A stretch of 64,000 nucleotides of DNA from Microvirga makkahensis (GCF_009830105.1 NZ_WURB01000006.1:124001-188000), one strand, 5' to 3'. Positions 8,988-18,318 are shown, counted from the first letter of the stretch. Made by a program: numbers and translations. Notes: generated by a model from the letters alone, not told the origin.

Positions 8988-9220
8988 CATGAACGAACAG
9001 AATAGGGTTCTCGAACCGTTCGCCAAGCAAGGGGATTAAGCCCAAAATCCTAAATTGCCGCCGCCAGTGCTCCGAATGGGGTAAAACACCTGGAAAATCA
9101 GGCCCCGCCGATAATGACGTTGCATTAAGCGGAAGGAACTTTAATCTAAAAATTACGGTTGAGGATAAAGCCTACCCTGCGATGCGGGAGAAACCGGGCG
9201 CCCAACCATTGGGGACACAG

Positions 9221-10450
9221 ATGAATTTTTCTTATTACTGGTACGATACGGCCCATTGGCTTCTGAAGCCCGCCCGCGCCGCTTCCGATATTACAAGGCT
9301 CTTCTTCGACAATCCGGTTAATCCGCTCACCAACACGCCCTACGCGCGCACCGTTTCCGCCGCCTGCGAGCTCTTCGAACGTACCACCCGCCGCTATGCC
9401 AAACCCGAATTCGGCCTCGGCGTCGCCACCATCGGCGACCAGGCGGTCGCCGTCACCGAGGAGGTCGTGTGGGAGCGTCCCTTCTGCCGCGTGATCTCCT
9501 TCAAGCGCGATCATGCCCTGGCCGCGAGCCAGCCCAAGCTCCTCATCGTGGCTCCCATGTCCGGCCACCACGCCACGCTCCTGCGCGGCACGGTGGAGAC
9601 CTTCCTGCCCAGCCATCAGGTGATGATCACGGACTGGGCGGATGCGAGCATGGTGCCCCTCACCGACGGCCGCTTCGACCTCGACGATTACATCGATTAT
9701 CTGAAGGCCATGTTCCGGTCTTTCGGCCCGGATCTCCACGTGATGGCCGTGTGCCAGCCGGCGGTTCCTGTGGTGGCCGCCATCGCACGGCTCGAGGCCG
9801 AGAACGATCCCGCGATTCCGCGCTCCATGATCCTCATGGGCGGTCCCATCGACACCCGCCGGTCGCCCACCGCCGTGAACAAGCTGGCGGAGGAGCGCGG
9901 CATCGAGTGGTTCAAGCAGCATTGCATCGTGAGGGTGCCGCCGACGCATCCCGGCTTCTGGCGCGAGGTCTATCCGGGCTTCCTGCAGCTGTCCGGCTTC
10001 ATGGCCATGAACATCGACCGGCATCTCTCCGCCCATTGGGAGATGTTCAACCACCTCGTGGAGGGGGACGGCGATTCGGCCGAAAAGCACCGGGAGTTCT
10101 ATGACGAATATCTCGCCGTCATGGACCTGACCGCCGAATTCTACCTGCAGACCGTCGAGAAGGTGTTCGTCAGGCACGAGCTGCCCAAGGGCGAAATGAT
10201 GCACCGGGACGAGCCGGTGGATCTCAAGGCCATCCGCCGCTGCGCCATCATGGCCATCGAGGGCGAGAGGGACGACATTTCGGGCGTCGGCCAAACCCTG
10301 GCGACCCTGGATCTGACTCCCAATCTCCCCTCGGACAAGAAACTCTATCACCTGCAGACCGGGGTCGGTCATTATGGCGTCTTCAACGGTTCTCGGTTCA
10401 GGGCTCAAATCGCTCCTCGAATCGTTGAATTTATTGAGAATCAAGGCTGA
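9221..10450 (+). CDS. phaZ: Intracellular polyhydroxybutyrate depolymerase
   Basis: The protein (409 residues from 9221) begins NFSYYWYDTAHWLLKPAR and shows LIVAPMSGHHATLLRGT, MITDWADAS and AVCQPAVPV. The Cys in AVCQP takes the nucleophile position used by intracellular PhaZ enzymes instead of the lipase-box Ser. HYGVFNG near the C-terminus supplies the catalytic His region. It mobilises stored PHB in the cytoplasm into 3-hydroxybutyrate units. The in-frame ATG at 9182 would add 13 residues without similarity. It is divergent from the redox-kinase gene over about 230 bases of relatively AT-rich DNA that probably holds both promoters. Confidence 0.88.
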   Translation: MNFSYYWYDTAHWLLKPARAASDITRLFFDNPVNPLTNTPYARTVSAACELFERTTRRYAKPEFGLGVATIGDQAVAVTEEVVWERPFCRVISFKRDHALAASQPKLLIVAPMSGHHATLLRGTVETFLPSHQVMITDWADASMVPLTDGRFDLDDYIDYLKAMFRSFGPDLHVMAVCQPAVPVVAAIARLEAENDPAIPRSMILMGGPIDTRRSPTAVNKLAEERGIEWFKQHCIVRVPPTHPGFWREVYPGFLQLSGFMAMNIDRHLSAHWEMFNHLVEGDGDSAEKHREFYDEYLAVMDLTAEFYLQTVEKVFVRHELPKGEMMHRDEPVDLKAIRRCAIMAIEGERDDISGVGQTLATLDLTPNLPSDKKLYHLQTGVGHYGVFNGSRFRAQIAPRIVEFIENQG

Positions 10451-10559
10451 GAACCGCCTCGAGAAGCCGCGTCAAGATCCCGCGGCTGTTCTGGATACGT
10501 TCTTAGGAGCGGCAAACGGCTGCGCTGACAGAATCGATGTGAGCGGGCAGATTGCGGAC

Positions 10560-11303
10560 ATGAAATCCGCTCTGTTCCGCCGCGTTCCTGCGGACCCACC
10601 ACATCTGAGAGTCTCGCACGAGGGCCATTCGTTCAAAGTGGCGCTCAAACGGCGTCCGACCGCCAAACGGATCACGCTGCGCGTCTCCCATGCCACCGGC
10701 GAGGTCGTGCTCACGATCCCGGAGCGCACCGATGTGGGACTGGCGCAGAAATTCGCCGACAGCCACAGCGAGTGGATCGCGAGCCGTCTGGCCAAGGTGC
10801 CGGACCGGGTGCTCTTCGAGCCCGGGGCGCTCATCCCCTTGCGCGGCGTGCCGCACCGCATCGTGCATTGGTCCTCGATACGCGGAATCACGCAGGCTAC
10901 GCGCGACAGCAGGGGCGAGCCGATCATCGCCGTCGCGGGCGAGGCCGCCCATGTGGCCCGCCGCGTGCGCGATTTCCTGGAGACCGAGGCCAAGCGTGAT
11001 TTCGCTCTCGCCGTGAAGAAGCATACGGCCCAGCTGGGCATCCCCGCCAAGCGAATCACCGTGCGCGACACCAGGAGCCGCTGGGGCTCCTGCTCGGCCA
11101 ACGGTGCGCTCAGTTTCTCCTGGCGCCTCGTCATGGCGCCGCCCTTCGTGTTGGATTATCTCGCCGCCCACGAGGTGGCGCACCTGCGCGAACTCAACCA
11201 TTCCCAGCGCTTCTGGAAGATTACCTATCAGCTCTGCCCGCGCACCGACGACGCGGAAGCCTGGCTGAAAACCTACGGCAGCGCCCTCCACCGCATCGGG
11301 TGA
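10560..11303 (+). CDS. YgjP-type M48 family zinc metalloprotease
   Basis: A 247-residue protein with the YgjP/DUF45 arrangement: VALKRRPTAKRITLRV near the N-terminus, RDTRSRWGSCSANGALSFSW in the middle and the zinc-binding HEVAHLRELNHSQRFW (HExxH, with a further His downstream). It is soluble and lacks a signal peptide. Members are predicted zinc hydrolases; the physiological substrate is not established. The open frame extends upstream to 10374 into the end of phaZ. The ATG at 10560 gives the normal family N-terminus. Confidence 0.82.
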   Translation: MKSALFRRVPADPPHLRVSHEGHSFKVALKRRPTAKRITLRVSHATGEVVLTIPERTDVGLAQKFADSHSEWIASRLAKVPDRVLFEPGALIPLRGVPHRIVHWSSIRGITQATRDSRGEPIIAVAGEAAHVARRVRDFLETEAKRDFALAVKKHTAQLGIPAKRITVRDTRSRWGSCSANGALSFSWRLVMAPPFVLDYLAAHEVAHLRELNHSQRFWKITYQLCPRTDDAEAWLKTYGSALHRIG

Positions 11304-11448
11304 GGGCGGCTCCCTGCCCGTGGCTGGGTTGCCCGACCGGCCGGGGAACGGGCCGGACGCGTGCCCCGGTCGGGAGGAAAGAAGCAGATGACAGGCGGGG
11401 CTTTTCGGCTTAGGCCAGCCCACCGCCTGTCATTGTCGTTCCGATCCC

Positions 11449-12642
11449 ATGCTCAAGCCCGATACCCTGGCCCTCACCGTCGTCCTTGCGCTGCTCACCG
11501 CGCTCGGCCCCCTCTCGACGGACATGTACCTGCCGTCGCTGCCGGCGATCGCGGCGGGCCTCGAGGCGACCACCGGGCAGGCGCAGATGACGCTCTCCGC
11601 CTTCCTGCTGGGCTTCGCGGCGGGGCAGTTCTTCTACGGGCCGGTCTCCGACCGTGTCGGCCGCAAGCCCGTGCTGCTCTTCGGACTCGGGCTCTTCTGC
11701 CTGGCGAGCCTCGTCTGCGCGCTCGCGCCCGGTATCGAACTCCTGATCGCGGCGCGCTTTCTCCAGGCGCTCGGCGCCTCCGGCCCCATCGTGCTGGGGC
11801 GTGCCATCGTGCGCGACTTCTACGAAGGCCCCCGGGCGGGAAAGGAATTGTCGCGCATGGGCTCGATCATGGGCGTCGTGCCCGCCGTCGCGCCGGTGTT
11901 CGGAGGGCTGATCGCGCAATTCTACGAGTGGCGCGCGACCTTCGCGGTCATGCTCGTCTGCGGCCTTGCGCTGGCGGCGATTGTCCTGCTGCGGCTGCCC
12001 GAGAGCATCCGCAGGAAATCCGATGCGCCGATCTCCCTCACGGCGATCCTCAAGGGGTTCGGAGACCTGCTGCGGCACCCGGGCTATCGTACCTATGTGA
12101 GCTTCTCGATGCTCGCCTATGGCGGCTTGTTCGCCTTCATCTCCGGCTCCTCCTTCGTGCTGCAGGACCTCTACCGCCTGGACGAGCTGGCCTATGCCTT
12201 CTCCTTCGCCTTCATGGTCGTGGGCTATATCGGCGGCACTTTCCTCGCGCAGCATCTCGTGGGCCGACATGGGCTCGACGGCACGATCCGTTTCGGGGTG
12301 GCGAGCCTCGCGGCCGGGGGCGTGCTGATGTTCGTCCTCGTGGCGTCGGGCATCGCATCGTCCTTTGCCATCACCGGGCCGATGGCGATCTACGCGCTGG
12401 GGGTGGGCCTCACCATGCCGCAGGCCATGGCCTCGGCCCTGATGCCATTTCCGGAGCGCGCGGGCGCGGCCTCGTCGCTCCTCGGCATCTGCCAGATGAC
12501 CTTCGCGGCCATCCTCGGCATCGTGCTGGGGCAGAATCTCGGCGGCTCGGCCCTGCCCCTGCCGGCGACCATCGCGAGCACGGGAATCCTGGCCCTGGTG
12601 GTTTTCGCGGCGACAGGGGGAGTGCGCAAAAAACCGGCCTGA
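11449..12642 (+). CDS. Bcr/CflA family multidrug efflux MFS transporter
   Basis: A 397-residue, 12-helix major facilitator. The N-terminus LGPLSTDMYLPSLPAI is diagnostic for Bcr/CflA exporters. The motif-A loop YGPVSDRVGRKPVL and helix-5 motif ALGASGPIVLGRAIVRD are intact. It exports small hydrophobic compounds (bicyclomycin- or chloramphenicol-like drugs in characterised relatives) across the inner membrane using the proton gradient. A GC-rich self-complementary stretch (GGCGCGCC repeated around 12719-12740) follows and may end transcription. Confidence 0.88.
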   Translation: MLKPDTLALTVVLALLTALGPLSTDMYLPSLPAIAAGLEATTGQAQMTLSAFLLGFAAGQFFYGPVSDRVGRKPVLLFGLGLFCLASLVCALAPGIELLIAARFLQALGASGPIVLGRAIVRDFYEGPRAGKELSRMGSIMGVVPAVAPVFGGLIAQFYEWRATFAVMLVCGLALAAIVLLRLPESIRRKSDAPISLTAILKGFGDLLRHPGYRTYVSFSMLAYGGLFAFISGSSFVLQDLYRLDELAYAFSFAFMVVGYIGGTFLAQHLVGRHGLDGTIRFGVASLAAGGVLMFVLVASGIASSFAITGPMAIYALGVGLTMPQAMASALMPFPERAGAASSLLGICQMTFAAILGIVLGQNLGGSALPLPATIASTGILALVVFAATGGVRKKPA

Positions 12643-12755
12643 CCGGCGGGACGGCACCGGAACGGCAAGCGGGAGGCTATCCTGGGATCCACCCGAGGCC
12701 CTTGTTCCGAAGGGCTGAAGGCGCGCCGCGAGGGCGCGCCCTCCGCATCCCTGTG

Positions 12756-12856
12756 AGCGCATCGTGCGGAAAAGTCGACCGGGTTTTCCACGTTTCACGG
12801 AGCGCTCTTCAGAGAGCGGAGCATCGGATTCGATCCCAAAAGCGGGTCCGATGCTC
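12756..12856. repeat. Two copies of the dispersed palindrome in a gene-poor stretch
   Basis: Copy 1 starts at 12756 (AGCGCATCGTGCGGAAAAGT). Copy 2 (12819-12856) has GAGCATCGGA and TCCGATGCTC ends. The second copy abuts the end of the decayed RTX frame on the minus strand. The stretch 12643-13225 holds no intact gene: only these repeats, the RTX remnant and unrecognised sequence. Confidence 0.65.
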
Positions 12857-13062
12857 TGGACGGCGAAGAAGCCGGCACGGGTCAGGGCCGGCCTCACACC
12901 GTCTTCGTCGAGCGTGGCGAAGCGGACGGGTCTGATGTCTCGCTGGGCGCCGGTGCCGTCGAGGTCGTAGCAGAGCCGCCCCGTCGCCTGGTCGTGGATG
13001 ATCCGGTCGTCGTGCTCCCGGCCGTAGAGCTGGTCGTCCCCCCGGCCCGCCGCGCAGGAAGT
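12856..13062 (-). pseudogene. Remnant of an RTX (haemolysin-type) calcium-binding protein C-terminus
   Basis: The minus strand translates as GRGDDQLYGREHDDRIIHD, then ATGRLCYDLDGTGAQ and VRFATLDED...LTRAGFFAV. These are the last RTX nonapeptide and the terminal YYDxDGTGA...VQFATL segment usual for secreted RTX proteins. No start, no upstream repeats and no preserved stop are found. The reading frame passes straight into a dispersed palindrome where a stop would be expected (CAG in place of TAG). It is about 65 residues of a protein that is usually several hundred long, so it is interpreted as a decayed fragment. Confidence 0.6.
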
Positions 13063-13225
13063 CATCGCACCAGTCGCCGCAGACCGCTTGAAATGAGAGG
13101 ACGTGAAGACACTTAGCGGCTCGAAAGCGGATCCTAAGGTGGCATGGTTCTCCAAGAGGTTAGGAAAAGCGTCTTGGAATAAGCTTTCCCGCAAGGCTGA
13201 TTGGCGGGAGAGCACGGGAGGCGCT

Positions 13226-15250
13226 TCAAAGCCCGAACAATTTCTCGAAGAAGTTTTTCTCCCGTGCGACGCGGCGCTGCGGCTGCGGCTGCGGCCAGGC
13301 GGTGTCGCCGTCGCCGGCATTGGCGTAGCGCGGATCGGTGCCTGAGCCGGCCACGGGCACATCGTCCCGGAAGCGCTCCAGGCCCGGCAGCGGCACGGGC
13401 TGCTCGTCTTTGAGGGCGATCTTCATGAAATCGTGCCAGACCTCCCTCGGCAGATTGCCGCCGGTGACCCGCTTGGTGAGCGCGCCGTCATCGTTGCCGA
13501 GCCAGACGCCGGCCACAAGGTTGCCCGTGAAGCCAATGAACCACGCATCCTTGTAATCGTTGGTCGTGCCGGTCTTTCCGGCCATCGGCCAGCCGGGGAT
13601 CTGCGCCGCCCGGGCCGTGCCGATCACGAAGGTGTGGTGCATCATCTCGTTCATCATCGCGACCGCGGCGGGATCGATGACGCGGCCGAGGCCGCCGGCG
13701 GAGGCCGGGCGCTTGTAGATGATCTTGCCGTCGAGGGTCTTCACCTCGGAGATCACGTAGGGCGTCACGCCGGTGCCGCCATTGGCGAAGGCCGCATAGG
13801 CGCTCACGAGCTCGAGCGGCGTCACCTCGGAGGTGCCGAGCGCGAGCGAGCCGTTCGCCTGAATCGGGGAGGTGATGCCGAGCCGCTGCGCCGTCTGCGC
13901 CACGTTCTTCGGCCCGACCTCCATGTTGAGCTTGACGGCGACGGTGTTCAGGGACAGCGCCAGGGCGTCGCGCAGGGTCACGGGCCCGCGATACTTGCGG
14001 TCGTAGTTCTGCGGGTTCCAGCCCTTGTAGCTGACGGGAGCATCCTCCATCACCATATCCGGCGTATAGCCCCGCTCGACGGCGGTCAGATACACGAAGG
14101 GCTTGAAGGCCGAGCCCGGCTGGCGGCGGGCGGCGGTGGCTCTGTTGAACTGGCTCGCCTCGTAGTTGCGGCCGCCCACCAGGGCCTGAACGCCGCCGTC
14201 CGGCTTCATGGCCACGAAGGCGCCCTGGCTCACGTTGAATTTCTGGCCCTTGGTGTTGAGCTCGTCGACCAGCACGCGCTCCGCCGCGGCCTGCAGCTTG
14301 GGGTCGATGGTGGTGAAGACCGCGATGTCCGTATCGATGGTGCCGACGAAATCGTCGAGCACGTCCATCACGTAATCGGCGGCGTAATTGGCGGAGCCCG
14401 CCCCGTTCGGGCGCACGGGCTCGGCGGGCTGGCCCAGGGCGGTCTTGGTCATGCCCGGAGTGATGTAGCCGAGTTCGTTCATCGCCGCGATCACGAGCTG
14501 CGCGCGGGCCTTGGCCCCTTCCGGGTTGCGGTTGGGCGCAAGCCGCGAGGGGGATTGGACGAGGCCTGCGAGCACGGCGGCTTCCGAGAGCGACACGTGG
14601 CGCGCGGACTTTCCGTAATAGCGCTGGGCGGCGGCCTCGACGCCATAGGCGCCCGCGCCGAAATAGACGCGGTTGAGATAGAGTTCGAGGATCTGATCCT
14701 TCGAATAGTTGCGCTCCAGCCAGAGGGCGAGGATCGCCTCCTGGATCTTGCGCGAGGCGGTGCGCTCCTGGGTGAGGAACAGATTCTTGGCGAGCTGTTG
14801 CGTCAGCGTGGAGCCGCCCTGCAGGCCGCCGGAATGGGTGATGTTGCGGTAGGCCGCGCGGGCGATGCCCAGCGGGTCGATGCCGAAATGGTCGTAGAAG
14901 CGCCGGTCCTCGATGGCCACGAAGGCCTTCGGGAGGTAGGGCGGCAGTTCCTTCAAGGTCACGGTGCGCCCACCCGTCTCGCCGCGGTTCGTGATCAGCG
15001 AGCCGTCATTGGCCAGGATGGCGATGTTCGGCGGGCGCTTCGGCACGGTGAGCTGATCGATGGGCGGCAATTGCGAGGCGTAATAAGCCACCACGCCTCC
15101 GATGGCGATGACGCTCCAGAGGCCGAGCACGACGCCCGCATAGACCAGCTTGCCCAGGAACGAGCGTCCCTTGCGCTTGGCTTTTCTGGGGCGGGAGCCA
15201 CGGCGCAGCGGCCTTTCGTCGTCGCGCCTCGAGCTGCGCCGTCTCGCCAT
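13226..15250 (-). CDS. Class A penicillin-binding protein (PBP1A family)
   Basis: The 674-residue bifunctional peptidoglycan synthase starts at the ATG at 15250. A basic cytoplasmic tail (MARRRSSRRDDERPLRRG) is followed by one membrane anchor (about residues 35-60). The GT51 glycosyltransferase domain has EDRRFYDHFGID and GGSTLTQQLAKNLFL. The transpeptidase domain has the SxxK motif in GSAFKPF, an SLN motif in ALSLNTVAVKL and AGKTGTTND as the KTG motif. It polymerises and cross-links lipid II in the periplasm. Upstream in-frame codons to 15421 look non-conserved. Confidence 0.92.
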   Translation of the reverse strand: MARRRSSRRDDERPLRRGSRPRKAKRKGRSFLGKLVYAGVVLGLWSVIAIGGVVAYYASQLPPIDQLTVPKRPPNIAILANDGSLITNRGETGGRTVTLKELPPYLPKAFVAIEDRRFYDHFGIDPLGIARAAYRNITHSGGLQGGSTLTQQLAKNLFLTQERTASRKIQEAILALWLERNYSKDQILELYLNRVYFGAGAYGVEAAAQRYYGKSARHVSLSEAAVLAGLVQSPSRLAPNRNPEGAKARAQLVIAAMNELGYITPGMTKTALGQPAEPVRPNGAGSANYAADYVMDVLDDFVGTIDTDIAVFTTIDPKLQAAAERVLVDELNTKGQKFNVSQGAFVAMKPDGGVQALVGGRNYEASQFNRATAARRQPGSAFKPFVYLTAVERGYTPDMVMEDAPVSYKGWNPQNYDRKYRGPVTLRDALALSLNTVAVKLNMEVGPKNVAQTAQRLGITSPIQANGSLALGTSEVTPLELVSAYAAFANGGTGVTPYVISEVKTLDGKIIYKRPASAGGLGRVIDPAAVAMMNEMMHHTFVIGTARAAQIPGWPMAGKTGTTNDYKDAWFIGFTGNLVAGVWLGNDDGALTKRVTGGNLPREVWHDFMKIALKDEQPVPLPGLERFRDDVPVAGSGTDPRYANAGDGDTAWPQPQPQRRVAREKNFFEKLFGL

Positions 15251-15499
15251 GGATGATCCCCCTGCCCGATCTTCGGGCGAGAGGTGAAAGTCCAGCTCCC
15301 CCGCCTCCGTAGCGGGCGCATCGAAGACCGGCTCCCGCCGGTCACGTCCGTTCGCCACGTTTCTCTCAACCCCGCATTCAATCTCCGCCGGTTCGATTCC
15401 GGCCTTGATGCTCTGGAGCACCCTAATTGTGGCGGTTTAAGGGGCGGTTAACCCCTGAGGACCGTGGAACTGCCGAGTCTGCACCGCGTTCGCTGCCCT

Positions 15500-16741
15500 A
15501 TGAGTGCTAATGTCGTCCTCCTGGCAGGCTTTGGGGTCGTCGTCCTGCTGACGGCCTGGCTTCCCATGGTCCTGAAAGAACTGCCCCTGTCCCTGCCGAT
15601 CTTCTGTGTAGGCCTGGGCGCGCTCGTCTTCGCCATCCCGGGGCTGCCGGGCGTTCTCCCCCATCCCATGGAGGAGCTGGCTCTTGTCGAGCACGTGAGC
15701 GAGCTGGTCGTGATCATCTCGCTCATGGGAGCGGGACTCAAGATCGACCGGCCCTTCGGGTGGGGACGATGGGGGCTCACCTGGCGGCTCCTCGGAATCT
15801 CCATGCCGCTTACGGTTCTGGGCCTTGCCTGGTTCGGCTACAGCCTCCTGGGACTGAGCGTGGCCTCCGCGGTTCTGCTGGCGGGCGCCCTGGCCCCGAC
15901 CGATCCGGTGCTCGCGAGCGACGTGCAGGTCGGGCCGCCCGGAGGCGGACAGGAGGACGAGGTGCGCTTCACGCTCACGTCCGAAGCCGGGCTCAACGAC
16001 GGCTTGGCCTTTCCGTTCATCCTGCTCGCCCTCTCCCTCGTGCAAGGGATCAGTATGGAGAGCTTGGCGGGGTGGCTCGCCTATGCGGTGCTATGGAAGA
16101 TCGGCGCGGGCATCGCCATGGGCTATGGGATCGGCCGCCTTCTCGGCTGGCTCACCTTCCATCTACCGAACCGGGCCAAGCTCTCGCGGACGGGCTCGGG
16201 CTTCGTGGCGCTCGGCATCACGTGCCTGGCCTATGGCGCAACCGAGATGGTGAAGGGCTATGGCTTCCTCGCCGTCTTCGTCGCCGCTCTGGCCCTGCGC
16301 GCCACGAAGAGGGAGGATGCCTACCACGAGAAGCTGCACGATTTCGCCGAGGAGCTCGAGCGCCTCCTCATGATGGCACTGCTCGTGCTCCTCGGCGGCG
16401 CGATGACGGCCGGTCAGCTGTTCCGCGCCATGAGCTGGGAGGTGGCGGCCTTCGGCCTTCTCGCTCTTTTCGTGATCCGTCCGCTCGCCGGCTGGGTCGG
16501 GCTGATCGGCACCAAGCGCCCACCGGGCGAGAAAATGGCGATCAGCTTCTTCGGGATTCGTGGGCTCGGCTCGATCTATTACCTCGCCTACGGCCTGCAC
16601 CACCGGGAGTTCGACCATGCGGACGTGCTCTGGAGCACGGCGGGCTTCATCGTCCTCGTGTCCATCGTGCTCCACGGCGTCACGGTGACGCCGGTGATGC
16701 GCCACCTGGATCGCCGGCGAAACTCGGCGGCGGGTGCTTGA
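15500..16741 (+). CDS. Cation:proton antiporter (CPA1/NhaP-type)
   Basis: A 413-residue polytopic membrane protein. Hydrophobic helices run the length, with LAPTDPVLASDVQVGPP (the TDP motif of helix 5), EAGLNDGLAFPF (the ND ion-binding pair) and FFGIRGLGSIYYLAYGL near the C-terminus. These are the signature segments of Na+/H+ and K+/H+ antiporters of the CPA1 superfamily. It probably exports Na+ or K+ in exchange for protons. Its stop faces the UdgX stop only three bases away (convergent). The in-frame ATG at 15464 would add 12 residues. Confidence 0.85.
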   Translation: MSANVVLLAGFGVVVLLTAWLPMVLKELPLSLPIFCVGLGALVFAIPGLPGVLPHPMEELALVEHVSELVVIISLMGAGLKIDRPFGWGRWGLTWRLLGISMPLTVLGLAWFGYSLLGLSVASAVLLAGALAPTDPVLASDVQVGPPGGGQEDEVRFTLTSEAGLNDGLAFPFILLALSLVQGISMESLAGWLAYAVLWKIGAGIAMGYGIGRLLGWLTFHLPNRAKLSRTGSGFVALGITCLAYGATEMVKGYGFLAVFVAALALRATKREDAYHEKLHDFAEELERLLMMALLVLLGGAMTAGQLFRAMSWEVAAFGLLALFVIRPLAGWVGLIGTKRPPGEKMAISFFGIRGLGSIYYLAYGLHHREFDHADVLWSTAGFIVLVSIVLHGVTVTPVMRHLDRRRNSAAGA

Positions 16742-16744
16742 AGA

Positions 16745-18187
16745 TCATTCCGCCGCGAGCGGGAGTTCGCCCGTCTCGGGGTCGGCCCCCGCCAGGTCGT
16801 GAATAAGCCGCAGGTCGTCGACGAAAGCCGCGTAGGCCTCGCGCTTCGTCGCCTCGTCCGGCAGGCGAAGCAGATAGCTGGGGTGCACGGTGATGTAGCC
16901 GCGATAAGGCCCGAACTGCGCCCGCCCGCGCGAGCGGGAGATGGGCGTCGACTTGCCGCTGAGCGCGAGAAGGGCGGTTCCGCCGAGCGCCACCACGAGC
17001 CTGGGACGCACCAGTTCCAGCTCTCTCATCAGCCAGGGCCGGTAATGCTTCACCTCCCCCGCGGTGGGCTTCGCGTGAATGCGGCGATGGCCGCGCTGCT
17101 CGAACTTGAAATGCTTCACCGCATTGGTCAGATAAGCCTTGGAACGGTCGATCCCGGCTTCCCGCAGGGCCCTGTCGAAGAGCTTGCCGGCCGGTCCGAC
17201 GAAGGGGCGGCCCTGCAGGTCTTCCTGGTCGCCCGGCTGTTCGCCCACGAACACGATGTCCGCATGGTCGGGGCCCTCTCCGAACACGGCCTGCGTGGCG
17301 CCCGGCACCAGCGGCCCCGCCTTGGCGATGACGGCGTTGAGCTCTTCGAGGGTCTTCGGCTCCTGATCCCACATGGCTTCGAGGGCGCGCTCCGGCATGC
17401 GTTTCGCGGGCATGGTTGCCTCCTGTTCGATCATGGCTTCAACGCGTTGGGAGGCGGTTTGGATCAGGCCCGGGATCGAGGCGGTTTCCGGCAGATTGCG
17501 CCAGTATTTCTTGGGCATCTCGGCGCGCATGGCCGTGGGGTTCACCCGCGCGGGGTTGAACACGCTCTCGTAATAGCCGCGCCAGCCCTCCTCGAAGCCG
17601 TCCTCGTCCGGCGTGTCATCGCGCCGCGCGGGCGGCCCGAAGGTCAGCGCGTGCCGGTCCCAGCGCAGGGAACCGATGGGGGTCAGGATCGTCCAGTCCA
17701 GCGACCGGAAGCGGTCGATGAAGAACGGGGCGGCGGCCTCCAGGATGAAATGCTCCGGCTCGTACCAGGCGGCAAAGCGCTCGAGGCTTTCGCCCCTCAT
17801 GCGCCGGAACCGCACGAAGGCGTACATCTTGTGAAGATCGCGTCGCACCGCCCGGGCCATCGTGTCGATCCGGTGCACGAGCGGATCGCTCGCGATCTCC
17901 AGGAGATCGCGCTCGCCGTTCAAAACGCGCCAGACGAGCTGGTAGAGCAGGGCATAGCGCTCCGGATCGCTGTGGCACGCGCCGAGCTCGATGAGGCGCG
18001 CCACGCTCCGCGGCAGCGGGACCGGCGGCGCATCGCGCTGGGCGTCAACGCCGAAGAGACCCGGAGCGTCCTCGAGCGACCATGCGACGTGCTGTGGCGC
18101 GAGCTCCTCGGCCACAAGCCAGCGCACGGCCCGGCGGAAGCCCCCGAGATCCGCGCCGTTCTTCAGAGTGATGCGGTGCAGGCTCAT
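16745..18187 (-). CDS. UdgX-type uracil-DNA glycosylase fused to a DUF4130-like domain
   Basis: A 480-residue two-domain protein. Residues 1-250 match the DUF4130/TIGR03915 DNA-repair domain (ALLYQLVWRVLNGERDLLE, HKMYAFVRFRR, FFIDRF, YYESVFNPAR). Residues 290-470 are a family-4-like uracil-DNA glycosylase with GEQPGDQED (315-323), RPFVGPAGKLFD, the UdgX-specific loop HRRIH with His371, and VHPSYLLRL (434-442). UdgX is known to attach covalently to the abasic site through this His after removing uracil. Its ATG overlaps the stop of the 44-codon ORF upstream (ATGA), which in turn overlaps the radical-SAM gene. Confidence 0.88.
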   Translation of the reverse strand: MSLHRITLKNGADLGGFRRAVRWLVAEELAPQHVAWSLEDAPGLFGVDAQRDAPPVPLPRSVARLIELGACHSDPERYALLYQLVWRVLNGERDLLEIASDPLVHRIDTMARAVRRDLHKMYAFVRFRRMRGESLERFAAWYEPEHFILEAAAPFFIDRFRSLDWTILTPIGSLRWDRHALTFGPPARRDDTPDEDGFEEGWRGYYESVFNPARVNPTAMRAEMPKKYWRNLPETASIPGLIQTASQRVEAMIEQEATMPAKRMPERALEAMWDQEPKTLEELNAVIAKAGPLVPGATQAVFGEGPDHADIVFVGEQPGDQEDLQGRPFVGPAGKLFDRALREAGIDRSKAYLTNAVKHFKFEQRGHRRIHAKPTAGEVKHYRPWLMRELELVRPRLVVALGGTALLALSGKSTPISRSRGRAQFGPYRGYITVHPSYLLRLPDEATKREAYAAFVDDLRLIHDLAGADPETGELPLAAE

Positions 18188-18318
18188 GCCTCTTTTCCCT
18201 CGTTTTTCCGTGCCGTTTCCAGCCTCTCCTCGGTCATCACCCGCCCCGTGCCGGTGATCTCGCCCCCGCCGAGGGGCGGACCCGACCGGAGGGAGAGTTC
18301 GCGCTGTGCCATCCCCAT
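18184..18318 (-). CDS. Small ORF (44 aa) linking the radical-SAM and UdgX genes
   Basis: This short reading frame overlaps both neighbours. Its ATG (18318) shares bases with the TGA of the radical-SAM gene (TGATG), and its own TGA shares bases with the ATG of UdgX (ATGA). A second in-frame ATG lies at 18312. The peptide starts MGMAQRELSLRSGPPLGGGE and ends TARKNEGKEA. It is hydrophilic, with a glycine-rich centre and a basic, helix-prone tail. No family is recognised. Tight coupling on both sides argues for genuine translation, either as a functional peptide or to carry ribosomes across the gap. Confidence 0.55.
   Translation of the reverse strand: MGMAQRELSLRSGPPLGGGEITGTGRVMTEERLETARKNEGKEA

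Noticed and set aside
9007..9021. GTTC-TCGAACC-GTTC, a second perfect match to the LexA box pattern, just upstream of the actS start
   Set aside because: About two such matches are expected by chance in 64 kb. The redox kinase is not a known SOS gene, and the spacer makes a GGTTC/GAACC palindrome that could explain the match.
9146..10444. A 432-codon minus-strand frame opposite phaZ
   Set aside because: It has the low-complexity His/Gly/Arg-rich composition of GC-rich antisense frames and covers a well-supported gene on the plus strand.
11410..13362. A 650-codon minus-strand open frame
   Set aside because: It is the antisense shadow of the Bcr/CflA gene for most of its length. Only the small RTX-like portion near 12856-13062 has protein-like sequence.
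15386..15410. GGTTCGATTCC resembling a tRNA T-loop
   Set aside because: No acceptor, D-arm or anticodon arm can be folded around it; it lies in the leader of the PBP1A gene.
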